Of a DNA stretch of 64,000 nt, positions 33,766-43,323 are shown in pieces. The translations under genes and the position numbers were made by a program. The DNA is taken from NCBI RefSeq assembly GCF_902806455.1, contig NZ_CADCWQ010000001.1, positions 124,001 to 188,000 on the forward strand, in the 5' to 3' direction. Position 1 is the first letter of the stretch. Every line of letters begins with the position of its first letter. The stretch comes from Virgibacillus doumboii. GTDB lineage: Bacteria > Bacillota > Bacilli > Bacillales > Amphibacillaceae. The notes below the pieces were generated by a model. That model saw only the letters and a program-made list of their open reading frames with translations. It was not told the DNA's origin and searched no databases.

Positions 33766-33778
33766 TGAAACGGTTTCA
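33766..33778 (-). promoter_or_regulatory. Cre-like palindrome upstream of the symporter-kinase operon
   Basis: TGAAACGGTTTCA is a 13-bp near-perfect palindrome about 85 bp before the GTG start. It has one mismatch to the CcpA consensus. Confidence 0.45.
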
Positions 33779-33845
33779 TAAGTAAAGATTTCAGAGCTTT
33801 ACAGAAAGGTGGGTAATTAGTATGAATGTGGTACTGTATTAATAA

Positions 33846-34035
33846 GGTTATGAAGGGCAAAAGGGAGTGGAAACGACGCTGAAAAGTGGTTCATCGGGGT
33901 TATGAAGGGCAAAAGGAAGCGGAAGCGACGCTGAAAAGTGGTTCATCGAGGTTATGAAGCACAAAATGAAGCGAAAACGTCGAAGAAAAGTGGTTCATCA
34001 CGAATACGAAGGACGAAAGGAAGCGGAATCCTCTT
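33846..34035. repeat. Tandem repeat, 52-bp unit, about 3.5 copies
   Basis: Copies start at 33846, 33898, 33950 and (diverged) about 34002, each with GGTTATGAAG...CAAAA...GAAAAGTGGTTCATC. The period is constant at 52 bp. This fills most of the gene-free stretch 33683-34244. The remainder is AT-rich, with a weak hairpin (34203-34225) that may terminate the DUF819 gene. Confidence 0.8.
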
Positions 34036-34244
34036 TAAAATGTTTATCTAAAGGTGAGACTCGGGAACGGGATATGAACTGAAGAGGCTCGGCAGCACGA
34101 CTTTTGGAAATCGAATATATTCTATATGCGTGGTGAGAGAGCCCCACTAAATAATGTGGAAAGCGATAAAGTTTATGAATAGAACCAAATAAAGAAATAG
34201 CGCTTGGAATTAAATATCCCAAGCACCGTATACAAATTATTAAT

Positions 34245-35471
34245 CTATATTAATGTTTGGAACCATAACCCAAGTCCTGTTCCAATATAGTTTCCGATAA
34301 TATAGCCGAGCGTACCAACAAGTAATATTGGTACAATGAGTTTGTTCCAGCCTTTTGCGATAGCCATCGCTGCAGCGGTTGTCGGGCCGCCAAGGTTTGC
34401 GTTACTTGCGAGTACGATTTCCTCCAGATTAAATTTAAACAATTTCCCTAACACAAGGGAGAACAGTAAATTCATCAGGACAATGATTAATACAAAAACA
34501 AGTAAAAGCGGTGCAGTTGTCACAACCAATGCAATTGATGCTGGTACACCGATGACAACGAAAAACAGATAGATTAAAAATGTTCCAAGTTCCTGTGTTC
34601 CCTGCAGTTTTTCAAAATGATTCGGGAAGATAAGAACCGCCAGCACGGTCAGTGTCGTTAGCATCAGATACTGGTCACCAATAATTGCACCAAGAATCTC
34701 GAAGAACATGTTCGCATCTTCACCACTTGGAATTACTCCGGCAAAAAAGTCAGCCAGGTTGAAGGATACAGCGACAAGGATGAATGCAGCAGCAACACTT
34801 GTGGCAATATCTTTTAAGGATATTTCTTTTCGTTTCCAGAATGAAGCTGCCTGTGTTTCACCCTCTTCACCGGAAATGCCGGACTCTACTTCCTCTATAT
34901 GTGGTGTTTTGTATTTTTTCTGAAAAAAGTTAATTGCCGGGATTGCCATTAATACAAAGAAGAATAGTGCCATCATCGCATTGTCTGCAACAACTGTAGC
35001 AGAAACAAGTTCACCCGGTGCTTCAAATTTTGCGGCCATGGCTGCAAAATTTACGCCGCCTCCGGTGTAAGATCCTGCCATCATTGCACCTATCTTATCA
35101 AGATGCGGAATAACATCTTTCAGTAACATAAAGGATATAATCGTACCCGCGACAGTACCTATAGCGCTTAAGAGAAAAATAGTCAGCATTCGTCCGCTTT
35201 CCTGCCAGATTTTTTTAATATTTGCCTGGAATAAAAGAAGCGGAATAGCCAATGGTACGACATAACTCCAAACAGCATCATACACACTTGATTCAAGTGG
35301 AATAACGTTAAAATTTGCCAAAAGCATGGCACCAATCAGTGCAATAATTGCCCCTGAAACCTTCGATGCCCATGAATATTTTTGTTCCAAATAAATACTG
35401 ACAGCTGCCCATCCTGTTAAAAACGCCCAAAGCGCCCATGTATTATCTGGAGAAATTAAAGATGTATCCAA
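34245..35471 (-). CDS. DUF819 family membrane transporter (YjcL type)
   Basis: This 408-residue protein has about ten membrane helices in two halves, typical of the DUF819 family (B. subtilis YjcL). The conserved glycine-rich motif SYTGGGVNFAAMA (residue about 145) and VVADNAMMALFF, and the second-half NANLGGPTTAAAMAIAKGW, are diagnostic and suggest an inverted-repeat transporter. The substrate is unknown. It lies 91 bp downstream of an XRE-cupin regulator and probably shares a transcript with it and a dipeptidase; uptake of a peptide or amino-acid derivative is a plausible inference. Confidence 0.85.
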   Translation of the reverse strand: MDTSLISPDNTWALWAFLTGWAAVSIYLEQKYSWASKVSGAIIALIGAMLLANFNVIPLESSVYDAVWSYVVPLAIPLLLFQANIKKIWQESGRMLTIFLLSAIGTVAGTIISFMLLKDVIPHLDKIGAMMAGSYTGGGVNFAAMAAKFEAPGELVSATVVADNAMMALFFFVLMAIPAINFFQKKYKTPHIEEVESGISGEEGETQAASFWKRKEISLKDIATSVAAAFILVAVSFNLADFFAGVIPSGEDANMFFEILGAIIGDQYLMLTTLTVLAVLIFPNHFEKLQGTQELGTFLIYLFFVVIGVPASIALVVTTAPLLLVFVLIIVLMNLLFSLVLGKLFKFNLEEIVLASNANLGGPTTAAAMAIAKGWNKLIVPILLVGTLGYIIGNYIGTGLGLWFQTLI

Positions 35472-35562
35472 TTTTACTCACCCCAATGTAATTTTTTCGT
35501 TAGATAAAACTTTCTCTTGTATAAATATCAATGAATCAATAGGGTTTATCTATCAAACTCAA

Positions 35563-36099
35563 CTAAAAATCAGGTGGTGTCATGGCCCAGACTGAAATTG
35601 ATTTTTCGCCGGTTGGGTTGATATACCTGTGGGGAGTCATACTATTAAACGTAATGCTGTCCCCTTCTTCCAGAAGAATTTCTTCGTTTCCCAACATGAC
35701 GACCAGCTTGCCCTGAAGGACCAAACCACACTCTTCTCCTTTATGGGTAACCAGTTTCCGGTCTTTCTGATGAGGGTTAAGCTCTACCAATACCATCTCT
35801 AAATTTTGCTTCAGAGGCGAGGAAAGCAATTGGTAGGTTACCTTTGATTCTGGCAGTGTAATAGTTTTCCGGTTATCTTTTCTTACAACGCCATCAGGCT
35901 CATCATCACCTGCGATAAGCGTGGCTATCGTTGTATCAAGCCCCTTGCACAGTTTATATACGGTTGTAATGGTAGGATCTGTATTACCTCTTTCAATTTG
36001 ACTGATTGTTGCCATACTTACCTCGGATTTTATCGCGAGTTCGTTTAAAGAAAGGTTCTTTTGTTTTCGTAGTTTCTTAATAATACTGCCGTCAAACAT
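35563..36099 (-). CDS. XRE-family regulator with C-terminal cupin domain
   Basis: This 178-residue regulator has an N-terminal Cro/C1 helix-turn-helix (IIKKLRKQKNLSLNELAIKS, SEVSMATISQIERGNTDPTI) and a C-terminal cupin_2 barrel (ELNPHQKDRKLVTHKGEECGLVLQGKLVVMLG, then DSITFNSMTPHRYINP), with the two histidine-containing motifs of cupins. It resembles PuuR/SutR-type regulators of amine and amino-acid use. The stop-to-start distance from the dipeptidase gene is 26 bp, so the two are likely cotranscribed. ATG 36099 has GGGGGAGAG upstream. Confidence 0.9.
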   Translation of the reverse strand: MFDGSIIKKLRKQKNLSLNELAIKSEVSMATISQIERGNTDPTITTVYKLCKGLDTTIATLIAGDDEPDGVVRKDNRKTITLPESKVTYQLLSSPLKQNLEMVLVELNPHQKDRKLVTHKGEECGLVLQGKLVVMLGNEEILLEEGDSITFNSMTPHRYINPTGEKSISVWAMTPPDF

Positions 36100-36125
36100 T
36101 GCCTCTCCCCCAAACAGCTGAAGTG

Positions 36126-37130
36126 TTACTTATTATCCTGACTTTGTACCCTATCCTGCAGAAACTTCAGGGCATTCTTCCAGCAAATTTGCTCCACTTC
36201 TGCAGTTGTAAATCCTCTTCTTCTTAATTCATCAACTAATAAAGGAATGCCGGCAACACTCTCGAGATTCGTTGTAACCTGCTCATTGTTAAATCCCAGA
36301 TTGTATCCCTTCAGATAATCAGTGAAGTCAAAGCCAAGTCCAATATGGTTGACGCCAACAAGATCGGCCATATAAACCAGGTGGTCAACATATTTTTCCA
36401 GCGATGGCTTGTGATCAGCAACAAATTCTGCATGTGCGTTGCCACCGATTAGTCCGTTGTGCCGGGCAATTTCTTTTATTTGGTCATCTGTCAAATTGCG
36501 CTCATGGTCGCAGATTCTTTTAGCATTACTGTGTGACGCTATTAGCGGAGCGTTTGTCTTTGCTGCAATATCCCAAAATGATGGTTCGTCCAGGTGCGAC
36601 ACATCAATAATCCAATCTTTGTTTTGCATTTTTTCAACTGCAAACTCCCCGGAATTTGTAAGTCCCCGACTGTGTGCTTGACAGCCGGTACCTGTTGCAA
36701 GAAAATTGGCTTCATTCCAGGCAAAAATTGAATGCCGGATATGAAGTTGATCAAGTTCATCCACCGCCCGGGAGATTTTTTCGGTATCAGATGAACCATC
36801 CCAGTCTTCCATAAAGCTTAGACCTTCAAGTCCTAGATATATAAATACTTTACTGCTGTTTTTGGATAAGTCCAAGTTAGCAGCAGATGTTACAATCTCA
36901 GCTTCTGAACATTCCTTGAAGTCATCGAGCGCATATTTTAGAAGCTGCCGGAAACGACGGATAGGATTCTCGCGAAACAGGGGCTCTACCCAAAAAACAC
37001 AAATAAGTCCAATCACACCATTTTCTTTTAATTGTGGAAGGTGATACTTCTCAAACACCCTTGTTTCACCCTTTTCACGACGAAAGGCAATATCGGTGAT
37101 GATATCTGAATGAAGGTCGATAATGTGCAT
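36126..37130 (-). CDS. Membrane dipeptidase (peptidase M19 family)
   Basis: This 334-residue zinc enzyme of the renal-dipeptidase family starts IIDLHSDIITD, containing the HxD metal-ligand pair. The bridging Glu is likely in LEGLSFM, and DVSHLDEPSFWDIA and IASHSNAK supply the later His ligands. Such enzymes hydrolyse dipeptides, including those with D-residues. No signal peptide is seen. ATG 37130 has AAGGAGGGAG upstream. It heads a minus-strand operon with the XRE-cupin regulator and DUF819 transporter; import and hydrolysis of a dipeptide-like nutrient is a coherent hypothesis. Confidence 0.88.
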   Translation of the reverse strand: MHIIDLHSDIITDIAFRREKGETRVFEKYHLPQLKENGVIGLICVFWVEPLFRENPIRRFRQLLKYALDDFKECSEAEIVTSAANLDLSKNSSKVFIYLGLEGLSFMEDWDGSSDTEKISRAVDELDQLHIRHSIFAWNEANFLATGTGCQAHSRGLTNSGEFAVEKMQNKDWIIDVSHLDEPSFWDIAAKTNAPLIASHSNAKRICDHERNLTDDQIKEIARHNGLIGGNAHAEFVADHKPSLEKYVDHLVYMADLVGVNHIGLGFDFTDYLKGYNLGFNNEQVTTNLESVAGIPLLVDELRRRGFTTAEVEQICWKNALKFLQDRVQSQDNK

Positions 37131-37496
37131 TTTCTCCCTCCTTTTTATTATATTAAAATTTTTCTTTATATTTTTATATTACTAAAAACAGAAATCGCTT
37201 TCAAGAAAAATGACGATATTTGTCAGGTTGGAATGATAGATTGATAGATCTGTTTATCAGGCTAAGGACAAAAGTGTTTTATCAAAGGAAAAATCCGAAC
37301 TGGGAAATAACGCATATAACCGCTCCGGAAATATACTTTGCTTATTTTTAGTATTGTTCATCTTTGCTTATCTGTTTACGTTTTGTCCCATCCTCCTTTA
37401 CAATAGCTGAACATTCTTTTAACTATTTATAGGACTAACCTCCCCGCCATTGGAATATAATTTATTGAAACTATTCCAAAAGGGGAGATCATTTTT
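37131..37496. other. Intergenic region without gene
   Basis: This 366-bp divergent space between the dipeptidase and DJ-1/PfpI genes is AT-rich. I saw no open frame with a ribosome site, no terminator and no clear repeat; promoters in both directions are expected. Confidence 0.5.
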
Positions 37497-38051
37497 ATGG
37501 CAAAGAAAGTCTTGATTATTGCGGGAGATGCTGTGGAGGCGTTGGAGATTTATTATCCTTATTTCAGATGTCTGGAGGAAGGTTTTGACACAACAATTGC
37601 TGCGGGTTCGGTACAGCAGCTGCATACGGTTGTTCATGATTTTGTTGGTTGGGAAACTTATACAGAGAAGGAAGGGTATCTTATTGAAGCGACAGCTGGT
37701 TTTGATGAGGTGGATCCGGCTGAATATGATGCGTTGATTATTCCGGGTGGTCGGGCGCCGGAGCATATTCGGCTGAATGAGTATGTTCCTGGGATTGTCA
37801 GCCACTTTTTTGAGACGAATAAGCCGGTTGCCGCAGTCTGCCATGCGGCACAAGTCCTTACGACGGCCAGGGAACATCTGCAGGGCCGTGAGATGACAGG
37901 GTATATAGCCTGCAAACCTGAAGTGGAAGCGGCAGGGTCTACGTATATTGAAGCACCACTGCACACTGACGGCAATCTGGTTTCCGGTCATGCATGGCCA
38001 GATATGCCAGGGCTTATGAGGGAGTTTGTAAAACAGGTTAATGAGAGATAG
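37497..38051 (+). CDS. DJ-1/PfpI family protein
   Basis: This 184-residue class I glutamine-amidotransferase-like protein has the nucleophile elbow AAVCHAAQVL (Cys about 117) and the associated acidic residue in AGDAVEALEI (Glu about 16). The strand YDALIIPGGRAPEHIR is also diagnostic. Members act as deglycases, chaperones or proteases; the role here is not fixed. ATG 37497 follows GGGGAGA. A hairpin terminator follows. Confidence 0.9.
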   Translation: MAKKVLIIAGDAVEALEIYYPYFRCLEEGFDTTIAAGSVQQLHTVVHDFVGWETYTEKEGYLIEATAGFDEVDPAEYDALIIPGGRAPEHIRLNEYVPGIVSHFFETNKPVAAVCHAAQVLTTAREHLQGREMTGYIACKPEVEAAGSTYIEAPLHTDGNLVSGHAWPDMPGLMREFVKQVNER

Positions 38052-38143
38052 TTTTCAGCTGATAACCTTGAGCTAGTTTTTTTAGCATTTCGGAAATCAA
38101 TATGCTCTTCTTAGGTTAATTTAGGATGATATAGCAATAAAAG

Positions 38144-38188
38144 GCTCCCCCAAACTTTATTATATCTAGTTTGGGGGAGCTCTAATTT
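38144..38188 (-). terminator. Hairpin terminator between the PfpI and LysR genes
   Basis: A 13-bp perfect stem (38144-38156 with 38168-38180), 11-nt loop. The minus strand has TTTTATT downstream, so it best serves the LysR gene, but both convergent genes may use it. Confidence 0.8.
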
Positions 38189-38217
38189 CTCATATAATGA
38201 CTTCGTGAATACGATTT

Positions 38218-39120
38218 TCAACGTTTGGTTAACCCGGTATCATCAAAAAATTCTCTTACAAGCGCTATAAACCGCATAACGATTGGCGACAGGTAACGAT
38301 TTTTATCATAAGCAAGATAAACAATCCGCGAGATGTCTGCTCCGTGAATATTTTTAATCGAGCAGTTAGTCTGTTTCGCATAACGGACGTAATTTTCCGG
38401 AACGACGGTTATGCCCAGCCCGTCTTCCACCAGACTGCACCCCGTTTCAAACCGCTCAATCTCAAACTGAATATTCGGCTTAACACCGGATTTGCTGAAC
38501 GCACTCAGGATATCCCTTCTTGTCTGAAATCCTTCCTTACATACGATAAAATTTTCCCCTTCCAAATCACTAATCTGCAGTGTTTCCCGCTTGCTCAACT
38601 CGTGAGTTGGCGGGATGAGCGCGACAAGGTTCTCCTCATATATCGGGATCGTTTCAATATCTTCCTTATGAATGTATTGATTGGTAATTGCCAGATGGAT
38701 ATCAAAGTTGTTCAATGCCTTCTCAACATCGCTCAGACTTAATGTTTCCAGTAAGCTGACACGCACATCCTGATATTCTTTTTTAAAGTGAGTCAGGATG
38801 TCAGGAACAAAAAACATCGAAGACTCAATTAATCCGATTGATAATTCGAGCGGTCCCTGTTGTCTCAGCCGGACCATCTCATCGGAAACGTGGCTATAAT
38901 GATTCAACAGTTTCTTAGACTCCTGGTATAATATTTTTCCTTCCTTTGTAACCCGCAAATCCCTTGAACTTCTGTCAATCAGGGTTATACCAAGCTCGTT
39001 TTCCAGTTTTTTAATTGCTGCACTTAACGAAGGCTGGGAAATATGCAGCGTGTTTGCGGCGCGAGTATATGTTGTCTGTTCTACAAGTGTACTAAAGTAT
39101 TTTAGTTGGCGTAAATCCAT
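38218..39120 (-). CDS. LysR-family transcriptional regulator
   Basis: This 300-residue regulator has an N-terminal winged helix (MDLRQLKYFSTLVEQTTYTRAANTLHISQPSLSAAIKKLENELG) and a periplasmic-binding-like effector domain. ATG 39120 has GAGGAG upstream; the track-like extension to 39144 lacks a site. It is transcribed divergently from the hut genes, with a 19-bp palindrome (CTATAGT-N5-ACTATAG) next to its start. It probably regulates histidine degradation in place of, or together with, HutP (inference). Confidence 0.88.
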   Translation of the reverse strand: MDLRQLKYFSTLVEQTTYTRAANTLHISQPSLSAAIKKLENELGITLIDRSSRDLRVTKEGKILYQESKKLLNHYSHVSDEMVRLRQQGPLELSIGLIESSMFFVPDILTHFKKEYQDVRVSLLETLSLSDVEKALNNFDIHLAITNQYIHKEDIETIPIYEENLVALIPPTHELSKRETLQISDLEGENFIVCKEGFQTRRDILSAFSKSGVKPNIQFEIERFETGCSLVEDGLGITVVPENYVRYAKQTNCSIKNIHGADISRIVYLAYDKNRYLSPIVMRFIALVREFFDDTGLTKR

Positions 39121-39134
39121 GTTAACGCTCCTCG

Positions 39135-39153
39135 CTATAGTCAAAAACTATAG
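39135..39153 (-). promoter_or_regulatory. Palindromic LysR-type operator
   Basis: CTATAGT-CAAAA-ACTATAG forms a perfect 7-bp inverted repeat with a 5-bp centre and fits the T-N11-A LysR box. It is located between the LysR gene and hutG. Confidence 0.6.
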
Positions 39154-39254
39154 AAATATAAAAAATATGTATTAGTAATTATACCATAGATAAATTATAA
39201 TATTAATTAAAGTAATTATTTTCAGAAATCAACATGACTCAGAGGTGATTAACG

Positions 39255-40211
39255 ATTTACAAAGTATCAGATGAAAGCCTGTGGAGCGGAAGGGTTGATG
39301 ATGGGTCAGATTCATCTCATTTTCGGTTCCATCAGGTTATTAAGGTTCAGGATATTAATAAATTGGTAAAAAATGATAGCGCTTTCGGAGTCATTGGGTT
39401 TTCCAGTGATGAAGGTGTAAGGCGGAACAAAGGGCGTCTTGGTGCAGCTAAGGCACCTGATGAGATCCGTAAGTTCCTGGCAAAACTTCCATATAAATTG
39501 GATGAAAAGATAGAAACAATCGATACAGGTAATGTAGTTTGCGAAAATGATGATTTGGAAAAAGCGCAGGCTGAGCTCGGAAGGCGAGTTAACAAGCTTT
39601 TTGATAACGCCATGACACCGGTCATTATTGGTGGCGGACATGAAACATTATATGGTCATTACCTTGGGGTGAGAGAGTATATAGGTACTGACAAGACGCT
39701 TGGGATTGTGAATATTGATGCTCATTTTGATATGCGGGATGACCCGCAACCATCATCAGGCACTATGTTCAGGCAGATTCTCGACCAGGATGACCAGGCT
39801 GGCTATTTGTGTCTCGGAATCCAGGAGTTCGGCAATACAAAAGCATTGTTCGAGACAGCAGACAAATACGGCTGTAACTATATGATGGAAGATGAGATTG
39901 AAGCGGACAATTTTCAGCATACATTTAAGAAGATTGATAGCTTTTCAAAGGAATATGACTATATCATGATGACTTTGTGCACCGATTCCATTATTTCGTC
40001 AGCGGCACCGGGTGTAAGTGCACCATCACCATTGGGGCTCGATCCGAAGACGGTAAAAAAATTAATGACGTACATTGCTGCAAAAGAGAATATACTCAGC
40101 TTTGACATTTCCGAGGTTAATCCACTGGTTGATGAAAATAACAAAACCGTACGGCTGGCGGCATATTTTTTGGCGGAAACGATGAGGAGTTTTAACAAAA
40201 AGCATGTGTAA
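39255..40211 (+). CDS. hutG: Formimidoylglutamase HutG, apparent ATT start
   Basis: This 318-residue arginase-fold enzyme hydrolyses N-formimidoyl-glutamate to glutamate and formamide, the last step of histidine degradation. Mn ligands are visible: GGGHET (His), NIDAHFDMR (Asp-x-His-x-Asp) and LCTDSI (Asp). The conserved N-terminus ([16 protein letters not shown], residues 2-17) is encoded in frame back to 39255, but no ATG, GTG or TTG occurs between the in-frame TGA at 39246-39248 and this point. ATT at 39255 is 7 bp after AGAGGTG and is the best start candidate. TTG 39363 would remove the conserved first 36 residues. Confidence 0.85.
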   Translation: MYKVSDESLWSGRVDDGSDSSHFRFHQVIKVQDINKLVKNDSAFGVIGFSSDEGVRRNKGRLGAAKAPDEIRKFLAKLPYKLDEKIETIDTGNVVCENDDLEKAQAELGRRVNKLFDNAMTPVIIGGGHETLYGHYLGVREYIGTDKTLGIVNIDAHFDMRDDPQPSSGTMFRQILDQDDQAGYLCLGIQEFGNTKALFETADKYGCNYMMEDEIEADNFQHTFKKIDSFSKEYDYIMMTLCTDSIISSAAPGVSAPSPLGLDPKTVKKLMTYIAAKENILSFDISEVNPLVDENNKTVRLAAYFLAETMRSFNKKHV

Positions 40212-40261
40212 TGGTGACGACAGGTAAAGGCGTTTTTAAAACTAAACGGGGAGATGATGAA

Positions 40262-41929
40262 ATGGCAACGAAAAAACAAGTCACACAATATCGTGGTACA
40301 GAATTGAATACGAAGGGCTGGCTTCAGGAAGCAGCATTGCGGATGCTGAATAATAACCTGAATCCGGAAGTGGCTGAAAACCCGGATGAGTTAGTTGTAT
40401 ATGGCGGGATCGGGAAAGCGGCAAGAAATTGGGAATCCTATGAAGCAATTGTCCGTGAATTGAAGCAGCTTGAGGACAATGAGACACTTTTAGTTCAGTC
40501 AGGTAAGCCGGTTGCAGTGTTCCGTACACACAAAGATGCACCGAAAGTTTTGATTGCCAACTCTAATCTGGTTCCAGCCTGGGCAAATTGGGATCACTTT
40601 AATGAATTGGACCAAAAAGGCCTGATGATGTATGGACAGATGACTGCCGGTAGCTGGATATACATTGGAAGCCAGGGCATTGTGCAGGGAACTTATGAAA
40701 CATTTGCTGAATGTGGAAAGCAGCATTTCGATGGAAGTCTGAAAGGAACGATTACGCTCACGGCAGGTCTTGGCGGTATGGGTGGTGCACAGCCGCTTGC
40801 GGTTACATTAAATGAAGGTGTTTGTATTGCCGTTGAAGTCGACCAGCACCGAATTAACCGTCGACTGGAAACGAAATATCTCGATACACAGGCAAATGAC
40901 CTGGATGAAGCGATTAAAATGGCAAAAGAAGCCCGTAACCAGGGGAAAGCATTATCAATCGGCCTATTAGGAAATGCAGCGGAACTTTTGCCGGAAATGA
41001 TCGCAAAAGGGTTCATCCCGGATGTTTTGACAGATCAGACTTCATCCCATGACCCGAAGAATGGCTATGTACCGGTTAATATGACGTTGCAGGAAGCGGC
41101 GGATTTACGAGCAAAAGATCCGGCACAATACACAAAGCTGTCACGTAATAGTATCGCCCGTCACGTGGAGGCCATGCTGGATATGCAACAGAAGGGTGCA
41201 ATTACATTCGACTATGGAAATAATATTCGTCAGGTTGCCAAGGATGAAGGCGTGGAAAATGCCTTTGATTTTCCGGGATTTGTTCCAGCATATATACGTC
41301 CGCAGTTCTGCGAAGGAAAAGGGCCATTCCGGTGGGTAGCGTTATCCGGTGATCCGGAAGACATTTACAAAACAGATGAAGTTATTTTAAAAGAATTCAG
41401 TTACAATGAGTCACTTTGCAAATGGATTGAAATGGCCCGGGAGAAAATCAGCTTTCAGGGACTTCCTTCCCGGATTTGCTGGTTAGGTTACGGAGAACGT
41501 GCCCGTTTTGGAAAAATCATCAATGACATGGTGGCAAGCGGGGAACTGAAGGCACCAATTGTTATCGGCCGCGACCATCTGGATTCCGGTTCCGTAGCAT
41601 CACCAAACAGGGAGACAGAAGGAATGAAAGACGGCAGTGATGCGGTTGCCGACTGGCCGATTCTGAATGCACTGATCAACAGTGTCGGCGGTGCGAGCTG
41701 GGTAAGTGTTCACCATGGCGGCGGTGTCGGCATGGGTTACTCGCTTCACGCCGGGATGGTAATCGTTGCTGATGGTACGAAAGAAGCGGAAGAACGGCTG
41801 GAGCGGGTGTTAACGACAGACCCTGGCATGGGAATTGTCAGACACGTTGATGCGGGATATGAACTTGCCGAGGAAACAGCACGCGAAAAAGGCGTTCAGA
41901 TTCCAATGTTAAAAAACAAAGGAGAGTAA
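40262..41929 (+). CDS. hutU: Urocanate hydratase HutU
   Basis: This 555-residue enzyme adds water to urocanate, using tightly bound NAD+, to give imidazolonepropionate. It shows the family signatures [24 protein letters not shown], the NAD site [12 protein letters not shown], and [20 protein letters not shown]. The length matches characterised HutU proteins. ATG 40262 with GGGGAGATGATGAA is preferred over the in-frame ATG 40211, because relatives start [12 protein letters not shown]. It is followed by hutI after 4 bp. Confidence 0.95.
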   Translation: MATKKQVTQYRGTELNTKGWLQEAALRMLNNNLNPEVAENPDELVVYGGIGKAARNWESYEAIVRELKQLEDNETLLVQSGKPVAVFRTHKDAPKVLIANSNLVPAWANWDHFNELDQKGLMMYGQMTAGSWIYIGSQGIVQGTYETFAECGKQHFDGSLKGTITLTAGLGGMGGAQPLAVTLNEGVCIAVEVDQHRINRRLETKYLDTQANDLDEAIKMAKEARNQGKALSIGLLGNAAELLPEMIAKGFIPDVLTDQTSSHDPKNGYVPVNMTLQEAADLRAKDPAQYTKLSRNSIARHVEAMLDMQQKGAITFDYGNNIRQVAKDEGVENAFDFPGFVPAYIRPQFCEGKGPFRWVALSGDPEDIYKTDEVILKEFSYNESLCKWIEMAREKISFQGLPSRICWLGYGERARFGKIINDMVASGELKAPIVIGRDHLDSGSVASPNRETEGMKDGSDAVADWPILNALINSVGGASWVSVHHGGGVGMGYSLHAGMVIVADGTKEAEERLERVLTTDPGMGIVRHVDAGYELAEETAREKGVQIPMLKNKGE

Positions 41930-41933
41930 TGGA

Positions 41934-43208
41934 ATGTCACAAGCACTTTTTATAAAAAATGCTAAACAACTGATAACGATGAAAGGTCATACAGATAAGC
42001 CGGCAAAAAAAGGTGCGATGAGTGAGCTGGATATCATTGAAAATGGCAGTTTACTTATCGAGGATGGAAAAATCACCGCAGTTGGAAAACATGAAGAGGT
42101 CGAACAGAAGTATAAGGATGTGATATCTGGGGCCAAGCATATTGATGCATCAGGCAAAACTGTCACCCCCGGGCTGATCGACCCGCATACCCATCTGGTA
42201 CACGCAGGCACACGGGAAAACGAATATGCCATGCGTCTCAAAGGCAAGACCTACATGGAAATCATGAATGCCGGTGGAGGTATTCATGCAACAACCAGAG
42301 CAACAAAGGAAGCGGATTTTGAGCAATTATACAAAGAATCGAAGCAGCGTCTGGACACATTTTTTGAATATGGTGTAACAACCGTTGAGGCAAAGAGTGG
42401 GTATGGTCTATCACTGGAGCATGAACTTAAGCAGCTTGAAGTTGCCAAAAAACTGAATGAAGATCATCCGATTGATATTGTTTCTACATTTATGGGAGCG
42501 CATGCAGTTCCAATTGAAGAAAAGAACAACCAGGATGCTTTTGTGGACCGGGTAATCCAGGAAATGATCCCCGAAGTTGCCGAAAAAGGACTGGCAATAT
42601 TCAATGACGTATTTTGCGAGCGTGGTGTGTTTACACCGGAACAGTCAAAGCGAATTTTGGAAGCCGGGAAAGAATATGGCCTTATTCCGAAGATACATGC
42701 TGATGAGATTGAGCCTTATGGTGGTGCAGAACTTGCTGCCGAGGTGGGTGCTATTTCAGCGGATCATTTGTTGAAAGCATCAGATGACGGCATCCGCAAA
42801 ATGGCTGAAAATAATGTGATGGGTGTTTTACTGCCTGGTACTGCATTCTTCCTGATGGCAGAGTTTGCTGATGCACGGAAAATGATTGACAACGGTGTAC
42901 CTGTTGCACTGTCCACTGACGCAAACCCGGGATCATCACCAACGATTTCACTGCAATTTATCATGAATCTTGGCTGCCTGAAAATGGGCATGACACCGGA
43001 AGAAGTATTAACTGCAACAACGATTAATGCTGCACATGCCATTAATTGCGCTGACAGGATTGGAAGTCTGGAGGTGGGTAAACAAGCTGACATAGCCATT
43101 TTCGATATTCCTAACTATATGGTGATGTCGTACAAGTATGGAATGAATCACATCGATACCGTGATTAAAGGAGGGAAGCAGGTCGTTAATGGAAAACAAC
43201 TGCAATAA
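41934..43208 (+). CDS. hutI: Imidazolonepropionase HutI
   Basis: This 424-residue amidohydrolase-superfamily enzyme opens the imidazolone ring to formimidoylglutamate. Metal-site motifs are PGLIDPHTHLVHAG (HxH), VSTFMGAHAVP, IPKIHADEIEP and ALSTDANPGSSP (Asp). ATG 41934 lies 4 bp after hutU, with AAAGGAGAG inside the preceding gene. It supplies the third step, so hutU-hutI-hutG cover urocanate to glutamate; histidase (hutH) is not in the window. Confidence 0.95.
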   Translation: MSQALFIKNAKQLITMKGHTDKPAKKGAMSELDIIENGSLLIEDGKITAVGKHEEVEQKYKDVISGAKHIDASGKTVTPGLIDPHTHLVHAGTRENEYAMRLKGKTYMEIMNAGGGIHATTRATKEADFEQLYKESKQRLDTFFEYGVTTVEAKSGYGLSLEHELKQLEVAKKLNEDHPIDIVSTFMGAHAVPIEEKNNQDAFVDRVIQEMIPEVAEKGLAIFNDVFCERGVFTPEQSKRILEAGKEYGLIPKIHADEIEPYGGAELAAEVGAISADHLLKASDDGIRKMAENNVMGVLLPGTAFFLMAEFADARKMIDNGVPVALSTDANPGSSPTISLQFIMNLGCLKMGMTPEEVLTATTINAAHAINCADRIGSLEVGKQADIAIFDIPNYMVMSYKYGMNHIDTVIKGGKQVVNGKQLQ

Positions 43209-43225
43209 GGAAAGGCTGTTTGGAA

Positions 43226-43292
43226 AGTGATTGTTGTTTGATGAAAAAAATGTTCGGCGATTTTCCGCTCAAGCTCATTGACAACAATCACT
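43226..43292 (+). promoter_or_regulatory. 12-bp inverted repeat between hutI and the YjiH gene
   Basis: AGTGATTGTTGT (43226-43237) pairs with ACAACAATCACT (43281-43292) around a 43-nt loop. No T tract follows, so it may be an RNA structure stabilising or regulating the hut transcript rather than a terminator. Confidence 0.5.
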
Positions 43293-43323
43293 GCTTAAAA
43301 AGAATATCAGGGAGGTTTAAAAT

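Noticed and set aside
33846..34035. CRISPR-like periodic array
   Set aside because: The whole 52-bp unit is repeated, with no unique spacers, and no cas gene is near.
37419..37991. Minus-strand 190-codon open frame opposite the DJ-1/PfpI gene
   Set aside because: It is antisense to a clear DJ-1/PfpI coding sequence, has no recognisable motif and no start signal.
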